64,000 nucleotides of DNA from the NCBI RefSeq assembly GCF_009865135.1, contig NZ_WWGH01000002.1, forward strand, positions 124,001-188,000, in the 5' to 3' direction. This DNA is from Streptomyces sp. SID8374 (lineage in GTDB: Bacteria; Actinomycetota; Actinomycetes; Streptomycetales; Streptomycetaceae). The translations under genes were made by a program, and so were the position numbers. Numbering within the stretch: position 1 is the stretch's first letter; the number at the start of each line of letters is the position of its first letter. Positions 1 through 6,965 of this stretch are shown in pieces. The notes under the pieces are model-generated. The model was not told the origin of the DNA, did not search any database, and was given only the letters and a program-made list of their open reading frames with translations.

Positions 1-581
1 CGTAGAACAGGGCGACCCCGGCGAACGGCAGCACCGGCGCCGTCACCAGCAGCAACGGCCGCACGGAGGCCCCGGGCCCGGCCCCGTACGACAGCGCAAC
101 GGCCTCGGGACGCCCCCCCCGAGCGCCACCAGCCAGGCCCCACGCAGGGCGGGCCCGGCCGCCCACAGCACCCGGGTAGCCCGAGACAGACGTGGGGGCG
201 CCCCCGTGGTCCCCGCGCCTGCGCTTGTGACGGTTTCGGCGTACGCGGGTGGGGCGGCGCCCGCGTGCCGCGTGGCCAGCTCACCCTCCACGTGCCAGAC
301 CGGGCCCCGGCCCGGACGCTCCCGCCTCATGCCGTGCCTCCCAGCGCTTCGCCGTCCGAGCGCGGCCCGCAGTTCGGGCCGGGCCCGCATCGCGCGGGTC
401 TTGACCGTGCCCTCGGGGATGCAGAGCAGCGCGGCGGCCTCCCGGGTGGAGAGGCGGTCCACGACCGTGGCGCGCAGGGCCTCACGCAGTTCCGGCGAGA
501 TCCCGGACGGCGCGGTGCCCACGTCCCCGTGCTCCAGGCCCGCCGGCACCCGGTCCTCGGCGTAGGGCGCAACAGCCTCAC
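1..581 (-). pseudogene. Decayed ECF sigma factor / anti-sigma factor remnant
   Basis: Reading leftward from about 580 the frame gives a sigma-70 region 4 (ELREAL, then LSTREAAALL and PEGTVKTRAMRAR) with no region 2 upstream; an in-frame TAG lies just before it. The sigma frame then runs without a stop into MRRERPG..HVEGELATRHAG, which resembles the start of a zf-HC2 anti-sigma factor that is normally a separate gene. The HxxxCxxC zinc motif is missing, and the sequence jumps to a membrane-proximal segment (WAAGPALRGAWLVAL). At a run of eight C on the plus strand (about 113-120) the frame shifts: a plausible membrane helix (PLLLVTAPVLPFAGVALFY) continues in another frame to the window edge. 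Truncation, fusion, loss of the zinc motif and the frameshift all point to a pseudogene. The homopolymer shift could be a sequencing error, but the other lesions could not. Confidence 0.6.
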
Positions 582-754
582 CCCCTCCCTATCGACGGCC
601 GGGTCCCCTTCGGTCGGTTCACCGGGTGAGAGAGCGATCCGGGGGAATAGCCGTTCCCCGCCGGACGCTCCCGTGGACAGGTGCCGGCAGGAGGCGCGAT
701 CGTCTGATCGCTCACAGCGAACACCGCGCGGGGAACATTCGGCGGCTCACAAGC

Positions 755-775
755 ATTGAGTCCACATAGCTCAAC
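755..775 (+). promoter_or_regulatory. HAIR-like HspR operator upstream of lon
   Basis: ATTGAGT-N7-GCTCAAC matches the HAIR consensus CTTGAGT-N7-ACTCAAG at 11 of 14 arm positions. It ends 21 bases before the lon start codon. In Streptomyces lon is a known member of the HspR heat-shock regulon, so position and sequence agree. Binding is inferred. Confidence 0.65.
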
Positions 776-796
776 TTGCCTGCCGAAGGGGAGATC

Positions 797-3217
797 ATGA
801 CTAACGAGTCCAAGGCGTTCACACCGATCGACCTGCCCGTGCTGCCACTCGACGACGAGGTCGTCCTGCCCGGCATGGTGGTGCCGCTGGACCTGTCCGA
901 CACCGAGGTGCGCGCCGCCGTCGAGGCCGCGCAGGCCGCTGCCCGTCCCGGCGGCGGCAAGCCCGAGGTGCTGCTGGTCCCGCGGATCGACGGGACGTAC
1001 ACGGGGACCGGTGTCCTCGGGACCGTCGAGCAGGTCGGACGCCTGTCGGACGGCGACCCGGGGGCGCTCATCCGGGCGCGTGACCGGGTCCGTATCGGGG
1101 CCGGGACCAGCGGTCCGGGGCGGGCGCTCTGGGTCGAGGGGACCGTTCTCGACATTGTCGTGCCCGATCCGCTGCCCGGTTCGGCCGCCGAGCTGGTCAA
1201 GGAGTACAAGGCGCTCGCCACCAGCTGGCTGAAGAAGCGCGGCGCCTGGCAGGTCGTGGACCGGGTCCAGCAGATCGACGACATCTCCGCGCTCGCCGAC
1301 AACTCGGGATACTCGCCGTTCCTCACCACCGCGCAGAAGGTCCAGCTCCTGGAGACCGTGGACCCGATCGCGCGCCTCAAGCTCGCCATCCAGTGGCTGA
1401 GCGAGCACCTCGCCGAGCAGGATGTCGCCGAGTCCATCGCCAAGGACGTCCAGGAGGGCGTGGACAAGCAGCAGCGCGAGTTCCTGCTGCGCCGCCAGCT
1501 GGACGCCGTACGCAAGGAGCTCTCCGAGCTCAACGGCGACCCGGAGGACGAGTCCGACGACTACCGGGCCCGCGTCGAGGCCGCCGACCTGCCCGAGCAC
1601 GTCCGTACGGCCGCGCTCAAGGAGGTCGAGAAGCTGGAGCGGTCCAGCGACCAGTCTCCTGAGGGGTCGTGGATCCGCACCTGGCTGGACACCGTCCTCG
1701 AACTTCCGTGGAACGAACGCACCGAAGACTCCTACGACATCCGTGGCGCCCAGGACGTCCTGGACGCCGAGCACGCCGGTCTCGCCGATGTGAAGGAGCG
1801 GATCACCGAGTACCTCGCGGTACGCAAGCGGCGTGCCGACCGGGGGCTGGGTGTCGTGGGCGGGCGCCGTGGCGGTGCCGTGCTGGCCCTCGTCGGGCCG
1901 CCCGGCGTCGGCAAGACCTCGCTCGGGGAGTCCGTCGCGCACGCCATGGGGCGTAAGTTCGTCCGCGTCGCGCTCGGCGGTGTCCGGGACGAGGCGGAGA
2001 TCCGGGGCCACCGGCGTACGTACGTGGGTGCCCTCCCCGGACGCATCGTGCGGGCCATCAAGGAGGCCGGTTCCATGAACCCGGTCGTCCTCCTCGACGA
2101 GATCGACAAGGTCGGCTCCGACTTCCGGGGCGACCCGGCCGCCGCCCTCCTCGAAGTCCTCGACCCCGCGCAGAACCACACGTTCCGCGACCACTACCTG
2201 GAGGTCGAACTCGACCTCAGCGACGTCGTCTTCCTCGCCACCGCCAACGTCCTCGAAGCCATCCCCGAGGCCCTGCTGGACCGCATGGAGCTGGTCAGGC
2301 TGGACGGGTACACCGAGGACGAGAAGGTCGTCATCGCCCGCGACCACCTGCTCCCGCGCCAGCTGGAACGAGCGGGTCTGGAGAAGGACGAGGTCGCCCT
2401 GGAGGAGTCGGCGCTGCGCAAGCTGGCCGGCGAGTACACCCGCGAGGCGGGCGTACGGAATCTGGAGCGGGCCGTCGCCCGGCTGCTCCGCAAGGTCGCG
2501 GCCCAGCACGAACTGGGCGACCGCGAGCTGCCGTTCACGGTGACCGACGCCGACCTGCGCGGCCTGATCGGGCGCCCGCACCACGTGCCCGAGTCCGCCC
2601 AGGACCCGGCCGAGCGCCGCACCGCCGTGCCGGGCGTGGCCACCGGGCTCGCGGTGACCGGCGCAGGCGGTGACGTGCTCTTCGTCGAGGCGTCGCTCGC
2701 CGACCCGGAGACCGGGGCGTCCGGACTGACCCTGACCGGTCAGCTCGGCGACGTCATGAAGGAGTCCGCCCAGATCGCGCTGAGCTTCCTGCGGTCGCAC
2801 GGCGCGGAGCTGGAGCTTCCGGTCGCCGACCTCAAGGACCGGGGCGTGCACATCCACTTCCCGGCGGGCGCGGTCCCCAAGGACGGCCCGAGCGCGGGCA
2901 TCACGCTCACGACCGCGCTGGCCTCGCTGCTCTCCGGACGGCTGGTCCGTACGGATGTGGCGATGACCGGTGAGGTGTCGCTGACCGGCCGGGTGCTCCC
3001 GATCGGCGGCCTGAAGCAGAAGCTGCTGGCGGCCCACCGCGCGGGCATCACCACCGTGGTGATCCCCCAGCGCAACGAGGCCGACCTGGACGACGTCCCG
3101 GCCGAGGTGCTGGAGAAGCTGGACGTCCACCCGGTCACCGACGTCCGCCAGGTGCTGGAGATCGCCCTCTCCCCGGCTTCGGCCAGGGCCGAGGAAAGGA
3201 TCCCGGCCGCGGCCTGA
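797..3217 (+). CDS. lon: ATP-dependent Lon protease
   Basis: Lon is a cytoplasmic ATP-dependent serine protease that degrades misfolded and some regulatory proteins. The 806-residue product has the family order: an N-terminal substrate-binding domain (IDLPVLPLDDEVVLPGM at the start), a helical linker, an AAA+ module with Walker A GPPGVGKTS at about 368-376 and Walker B VVLLDEIDK, and a C-terminal protease domain. The catalytic dyad is visible as Ser699 (DGPSAG) and Lys742 (GGLKQK), separated by 43 residues as in E. coli Lon. ATG at 797 is preferred over the in-frame ATG at 776 because AAGGGGAG stands just upstream. The gene is monocistronic, followed by a hairpin, and preceded by a HAIR-like element that suggests HspR repression released by heat. 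Confidence 0.97.
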   Translation: MTNESKAFTPIDLPVLPLDDEVVLPGMVVPLDLSDTEVRAAVEAAQAAARPGGGKPEVLLVPRIDGTYTGTGVLGTVEQVGRLSDGDPGALIRARDRVRIGAGTSGPGRALWVEGTVLDIVVPDPLPGSAAELVKEYKALATSWLKKRGAWQVVDRVQQIDDISALADNSGYSPFLTTAQKVQLLETVDPIARLKLAIQWLSEHLAEQDVAESIAKDVQEGVDKQQREFLLRRQLDAVRKELSELNGDPEDESDDYRARVEAADLPEHVRTAALKEVEKLERSSDQSPEGSWIRTWLDTVLELPWNERTEDSYDIRGAQDVLDAEHAGLADVKERITEYLAVRKRRADRGLGVVGGRRGGAVLALVGPPGVGKTSLGESVAHAMGRKFVRVALGGVRDEAEIRGHRRTYVGALPGRIVRAIKEAGSMNPVVLLDEIDKVGSDFRGDPAAALLEVLDPAQNHTFRDHYLEVELDLSDVVFLATANVLEAIPEALLDRMELVRLDGYTEDEKVVIARDHLLPRQLERAGLEKDEVALEESALRKLAGEYTREAGVRNLERAVARLLRKVAAQHELGDRELPFTVTDADLRGLIGRPHHVPESAQDPAERRTAVPGVATGLAVTGAGGDVLFVEASLADPETGASGLTLTGQLGDVMKESAQIALSFLRSHGAELELPVADLKDRGVHIHFPAGAVPKDGPSAGITLTTALASLLSGRLVRTDVAMTGEVSLTGRVLPIGGLKQKLLAAHRAGITTVVIPQRNEADLDDVPAEVLEKLDVHPVTDVRQVLEIALSPASARAEERIPAAA

Positions 3218-3260
3218 CCGCCACGCGTGACGGGCGCGGTGCCTGCCACGGCCGGTACGG

Positions 3261-3295
3261 ACGGCCCGCTTCCCGAGTCGACGGGGGCGGGCCGT
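3261..3295 (+). terminator. Hairpin downstream of lon
   Basis: ACGGCCCGC (3261-3269) and GCGGGCCGT (3287-3295) form a 9-bp GC-rich stem 44 bases after the lon stop. There is no U-tract, as is common in Streptomyces. It lies between lon and the 3' end of the opposing deacetylase gene and may serve both strands. Confidence 0.55.
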
Positions 3296-3349
3296 TCCGC
3301 ATGTACGGCGACACGGTGTTCAAGGGAGGTGTGTACGGCAACCGGGCGC

Positions 3350-4114
3350 TCAGGGGCGGTAGATCGTGCCCGGCACCGGCTCGGCGGGGGCCATCAGCTC
3401 CGGGACGGTCACGAAGGTGTAGCCGTCCTTCTGGAGCGCGTCGACGATCCCGGGCACGGCGGGCACGGTGCCCGGGTAGATGTCGTGGAGCAGGATGACG
3501 CCGTCCTTGGCCGCCTGGTCCAGGATCCGCTTCGTGATCAGCGCGGAGTCGTCGGTCGAGTAGTCCTTGGCGGTGGCGTTCCACAGCACCTGGGAGAGCC
3601 CCAGCTCCTTGCTGATCTCCGAGACCGTGTCGTCGGTGCGGCCCTGCGGCGGACGCATCAGCCGGGGCCTCTTCCCGGTGATCTTCTCGATCGCCACCTG
3701 GGTCTTCTCCAGCTCGGCCCGTATCGCGTCCGGCTCCTGGTCGGTCAGGATCTTGTGCGTCCAGGTGTGGTTGGCGACCTCGTGCCCCTCGTCCTGGATG
3801 CGCCGCACGGTGTCCGGGTGCTTGACGACATGGTGCTTGCCCAGCAGGAAGAAGGTCGCGTGGACCTTCCTCTCCCTCAGGATGTCCAGCAGCTCCGGGG
3901 TGTCCTTGCCCGGCCCGGCGTCGAAGGTGAGGGCGATGCACTTCGCCTTCCGGCAGTCCGCCCGCCCGAAGGCGCCCTTGGCGTCGGCGGCCGCGTCCTG
4001 CCGCGCCGAACCCGGCGCCGTCGTCTCCATGGAGCAGCCGCCGAGCGCCAGTGTGAGCGTCGCCACCAGGGCGGCGGCCAACCCACCGCCGAGCAGGCCT
4101 GTCTTCTTGGGCAC
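3350..4114 (-). CDS. Lipoprotein polysaccharide deacetylase (CE4/NodB family) with altered metal site
   Basis: A 254-residue secreted lipoprotein with lipobox LGGC near residue 26 and one NodB domain. Enzymes of this family remove acetyl groups from peptidoglycan, chitin or other polysaccharides using a metal bound by Asp-His-His. Motif 1 reads TFDAGPG instead of TFDDGP, so the first Asp (base) is kept and the second, metal-binding Asp is Ala. Motif 2 is present as HTWTH, motif 3 as RPPQG, and the last motif as LLHDIYP. It may be a divergent enzyme or an impaired one. The GTG start at 4114 is chosen because GAGGAG lies 9 bases upstream; an in-frame ATG at 4147 lacks a comparable site. Its neighbour toward the right is a GH25 lysozyme on the same strand, so both may act on the wall. 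Confidence 0.85.
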   Translation of the reverse strand: MPKKTGLLGGGLAAALVATLTLALGGCSMETTAPGSARQDAAADAKGAFGRADCRKAKCIALTFDAGPGKDTPELLDILRERKVHATFFLLGKHHVVKHPDTVRRIQDEGHEVANHTWTHKILTDQEPDAIRAELEKTQVAIEKITGKRPRLMRPPQGRTDDTVSEISKELGLSQVLWNATAKDYSTDDSALITKRILDQAAKDGVILLHDIYPGTVPAVPGIVDALQKDGYTFVTVPELMAPAEPVPGTIYRP

Positions 4115-4164
4115 GGCACACCACTCCTCAGCGCGGAAAATCCGCACAGGTGTGCGGTACGCCG

Positions 4165-4203
4165 ATGACTATACATAGTGCGTATACGTCGAGTGCATAG
4201 TGG
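4165..4203 (-). promoter_or_regulatory. AT-rich promoter with two CATAGTG direct repeats
   Basis: On the minus strand TATAGT (4173-4168) is a good -10 box about 54 bases ahead of the deacetylase start. On the plus strand CATAGTG occurs at 4174-4180 and 4196-4202, exactly 22 bp apart, flanking GTATAC. The spacing of two helical turns just upstream of the -10 box suggests an operator; the regulator is unknown. Confidence 0.4.
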
Positions 4204-4222
4204 GGTGCGAGGCAGCGCGAAA

Positions 4223-4252
4223 CCCCGGTGACCTGGGATGGGATCACCGGGG
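4223..4252 (-). terminator. Terminator hairpin of the lysozyme gene
   Basis: CCCCGGTGA (4223-4231) pairs perfectly with TCACCGGGG (4244-4252), a 9-bp stem beginning 15 bases beyond the stop of the minus-strand GH25 gene. No U-run follows. Confidence 0.6.
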
Positions 4253-4267
4253 CGGGCTCGGGAGGGG

Positions 4268-5125
4268 TCAGCCGTTGGCGAGTGCCTGTACGCGGTCGAG
4301 GGCGCCGTTGAAGCGGTTGTGGTCGCCGACCGTGGGGCCGGTCGAGGTGTACTGCCACATCGTGTGGACGGGCCAGCCCGCCGGCAGCTCGCCGACCGTC
4401 GTGTTGTACCGGGCCACCCAGAGCGGGTTGGTGGCGCCGAAGCCCGCGTTGTTGCCGGTGCAGTCCTTCCACCAGCTGGTCGCGGTGTAGATGACCGCGT
4501 CCCGGCCGGTGCGCGCCCGGTAGGTGTTCGTGAAGTCCCGGATCCAGTTGACCATCGCGGCCTGGCTGAGCCCGTAGCACTGGGCGCCGTACGGGTTCCA
4601 CTCGATGTCGAGAACGCCCGGCAGGGTCCTGCCGTCCCGCGACCAGCCGCCGCCGTTGTCCACGAAGTAGTGCGCCTGCGCGGCGCCGCTCGCCGTGTTG
4701 GGGGTGGCGAAGTGGTACGCGCCGCGGATCATGCCGACGCTGTACGAGCCGTTGTACTGCTGCGCGAAGTAGTTGTTCTTGTAGTACGTCCCCTCGGTGG
4801 CCTTCACGTAGGCCCACTTCACTCCGCTGTTCCACAGGGTCTGCCAGGCCACGTCGCCCTGGTGGCTGCTGACGTCCACGCCCTCGGTCTGGACGGCCCG
4901 GGGATCGCGGGGCAGCCCTCCCTGGCCGTCGTGCGGGATGACGCCCTGGCCCATCCTGGCGGTGCCGCGGGCCGGAGGGGAGTCGGCGGCGTCGGCCGCG
5001 GTGGCGGCGCCCGGGAGGGCGAGGGGGAGGGCGAGGGCGGCCAGAAGGATCCACGGTGCGGCGAAGCGCGAGCGGCGTAAGTGGTGGGAGGGGGCGGGTC
5101 TGTGGCGGTGCAGTGGCGTGGGCAT
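4268..5125 (-). CDS. Secreted GH25 lysozyme (N-acetylmuramidase)
   Basis: A 285-residue secreted glycoside hydrolase family 25 enzyme that cleaves MurNAc-GlcNAc bonds in peptidoglycan, like the Streptomyces lysozymes cellosyl and ACM. The N-terminus has basic residues then a hydrophobic helix (LLAALALPLALPGAATAA), a signal peptide with an Ala-rich cleavage region. The GH25 core starts at EGVDVSSHQGDV, with the catalytic Asp/Glu seen in GVDVSS and LDIEWNPYG, and ends at the C-terminus with no wall-binding repeats. ATG at 5125 is chosen because GGAGG lies 8 bases upstream; two upstream in-frame ATGs lack such a site. It is adjacent to the deacetylase and divergent from a MarR regulator. Confidence 0.9.
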   Translation of the reverse strand: MPTPLHRHRPAPSHHLRRSRFAAPWILLAALALPLALPGAATAADAADSPPARGTARMGQGVIPHDGQGGLPRDPRAVQTEGVDVSSHQGDVAWQTLWNSGVKWAYVKATEGTYYKNNYFAQQYNGSYSVGMIRGAYHFATPNTASGAAQAHYFVDNGGGWSRDGRTLPGVLDIEWNPYGAQCYGLSQAAMVNWIRDFTNTYRARTGRDAVIYTATSWWKDCTGNNAGFGATNPLWVARYNTTVGELPAGWPVHTMWQYTSTGPTVGDHNRFNGALDRVQALANG

Positions 5126-5328
5126 GGGTGTGCCTCCGAGGCGTGAACGGTGAAGTGGCGTGCTCATGTCAGGCGAGCCGAAATTCACGCTACGCACGTA
5201 GACCCGGGCACGGAAGGGGGCCTGGCGGCCGCCGTTGGTCTACTCCTGCGAAATACTGGCCGAGCTGCGGCGTCGACCGGCCGTGGAAGAAACTTTCATC
5301 GGCAGGAAACCGTACGAGGGGTGCTGAC

Positions 5329-5811
5329 GTGCAAGGGAGCGAGAGCGAGCCGGAACCGGCCGCCACCGCCGGGACCGGTGTGGACCACGAATTCCTGGCG
5401 CTGGAGCGCGAGCTGGCGGTCTTCCTGCGCCGGGCACGGGCCAGCTCGGGGGAGATGGCCCGCGAGGTCCACCCCGAACTGGAGCCCGCCGCCTACGGCT
5501 TGCTCGTCCGCCTGGAGTCGGCCGGCCAACAGCGGGCCACCGAGCTGGCGGCGTACTTCGGCGTCGGCAAGGCCACCATGAGCCGCCAGCTCCGCGCCCT
5601 GGAGGACCTCGGGCTGGTCCACCGCGAACCCGACCCGGCGGACGGCCGCGCCTGGCTCGTCCGGCTCACCGACGAGGGCCTCGCCCGCTTCCGCAGCGTC
5701 CGCGACGCCCGGCGCGGGCAGTACGTCCGCAAACTGGCGGACTGGGACCGGGCCGAAGTGGCGGAACTGGCCCGGCTGCTGCACCAGCTCAACGCCCGCG
5801 CGGAGGAGTGA
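5329..5811 (+). CDS. MarR-family transcriptional regulator
   Basis: A 160-residue winged-helix protein. The central part (AAYGLLVRLE.. through ELAAYFGVGKATMSRQLRALEDLGLVHRE) is the MarR helix-turn-helix, followed by the wing DPADGRAWLVRLTDEG and a C-terminal dimerisation helix. Members usually act as dimeric repressors that respond to small ligands or oxidation; no Cys is present, so redox sensing by thiols is unlikely. GTG at 5329 has GAGGGG 7 bases upstream. It is divergent from the GH25 gene and convergent with the PP2C-like gene. The target is unknown; divergent genes are frequent MarR targets, but the lysozyme link is only inference. Confidence 0.88.
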   Translation: MQGSESEPEPAATAGTGVDHEFLALERELAVFLRRARASSGEMAREVHPELEPAAYGLLVRLESAGQQRATELAAYFGVGKATMSRQLRALEDLGLVHREPDPADGRAWLVRLTDEGLARFRSVRDARRGQYVRKLADWDRAEVAELARLLHQLNARAEE

Positions 5812-5837
5812 CGGCCCCTGGGGACCCGGGCGGGCCC

Positions 5838-6629
5838 CTACAGCTCCGCGAACACCGCCGTCGCGTCGTCGTGCGTCTTGCTGCGCCGCAGCCGTACGCG
5901 CCCGGCGGCCGCGTCGGCTTCCTCCAGCTCCCGTACCCGGTCGACCAGCCCCTGGGGACCCGCCTTGCGGACCAGCGCCAGCAGCGCCGTCCAGTCGCCC
6001 TCGTGGAACCTCTCCGTCCACCGGCTCGCCCCGTCCGTCAGCGCGACCAGCGACCGGACCTCGGCGACCGGGACGCTGCCGGTCACCGCCCGCGCGGCCA
6101 CCGCGGGGTCGGCGGCCGCCGTGAAGAAGCCGCCCTCCTTGTTGCGCAGCCGGCCGTCGACGGCCTCCGCCGAGACCAGCGAACCCGGCGGCAGCCGGTC
6201 GAGGCGGTCGTCGAGGACCGCCCGGACCGCGCCGTCCGGCCCCTCCAGCAGGAGCACCGCATCGGAGAGCACCAGGTACTCGATCGCGCGTTCGCCCCAA
6301 CGCGCCAGGGCCACGGTCGCCTGAGGCGTACGCACGTGAGAAAGGTCACAGGTCGCCCGATGGGCGTCGGCTGTGCGCCTGATGGACGCCGACAGGATCT
6401 CGGCCAGGTCCATATCTCGCCGTGAACCCGACAGTTCCACCAGCGCGCCGCCCAGCCGGGCCGTGAACCAGGGGACGGAGTGCACACAACCGTTGTCCCC
6501 CTCCGGCGGCGTGACACCGTCCAGCACCACCAGCGCTCCCCCCTGGCCGGACGCGGGGAGAGCGGCCGACGCCCAGTCCTCGTTGGGGCGTTCGGGATCG
6601 CCGGGGACGGTGACGAGTTCGAGACGCAT
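5838..6629 (-). CDS. PP2C-like protein phosphatase domain protein
   Basis: A 263-residue protein resembling PP2C-type Ser/Thr phosphatases: N-terminal NEDWASAALP and LVVLDGVTPPEGDNGCVH correspond to the family pattern where acidic residues bind metal (usually DGxGG), followed by VLSDAVLLL, VALTDGASRW and a C-terminal THDDATAVF that fits the last metal-binding Asp motif. The canonical DGMGG is degenerate (DGVTP), so catalytic competence is uncertain. ATG at 6629 is the start at which homology-like sequence begins; the longer in-frame start at 6749 adds a non-conserved-looking leader. It is convergent with marR and divergent from the conservon. Confidence 0.7.
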   Translation of the reverse strand: MRLELVTVPGDPERPNEDWASAALPASGQGGALVVLDGVTPPEGDNGCVHSVPWFTARLGGALVELSGSRRDMDLAEILSASIRRTADAHRATCDLSHVRTPQATVALARWGERAIEYLVLSDAVLLLEGPDGAVRAVLDDRLDRLPPGSLVSAEAVDGRLRNKEGGFFTAAADPAVAARAVTGSVPVAEVRSLVALTDGASRWTERFHEGDWTALLALVRKAGPQGLVDRVRELEEADAAAGRVRLRRSKTHDDATAVFAEL

Positions 6630-6965
6630 GGAGCCAGTCTGCACGAGGTCTTCACGGAGCCCGCACGAGGGCGGTTTCCAGCCGTACCAGCAGGTCAACG
6701 CGGGCCCGGCGGGCGAAGGACGGGGCTCCGGGGGAGTGCGGGCGGGCATCTTGCCAAAGGCCGCGCCGAAGTTCCACCCCGCGCCCTATGCATGGTCAGA
6801 GGCGCGCCTGGGGAGACTTGTTCGCCAACTCAAGAGTGATGTTCACTCCTTCGAGTGGCGGAGCGGTTGATGCGCGCCCCCCTCTCAAAAGCACTGGAAT
6901 GGTCAGAAGCCGTACCAGGAGCGGGGGGTCCTTCTACGTGACCGAACGTCACCTCTGCTTCAAGG
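6630..6965. other. Divergent intergenic region before the conservon
   Basis: 336 bases with no convincing gene. It must hold promoters for the PP2C-like gene and cvnA. The only clear structure is the inverted repeat at 6834-6848. Confidence 0.6.
6834..6848. promoter_or_regulatory. Perfect inverted repeat upstream of cvnA
   Basis: GAGTGA-TGT-TCACTC, a perfect 15-mer inverted repeat about 120 bases before the cvnA start. It has the size of a dimeric operator; the protein is unknown. Confidence 0.4.

Noticed and set aside
578..3130. 850-codon minus-strand frame opposite lon
   Set aside because: It is the antisense shadow of lon; its sequence is low in complexity and shows no domain, while the plus frame has the full Lon motifs.
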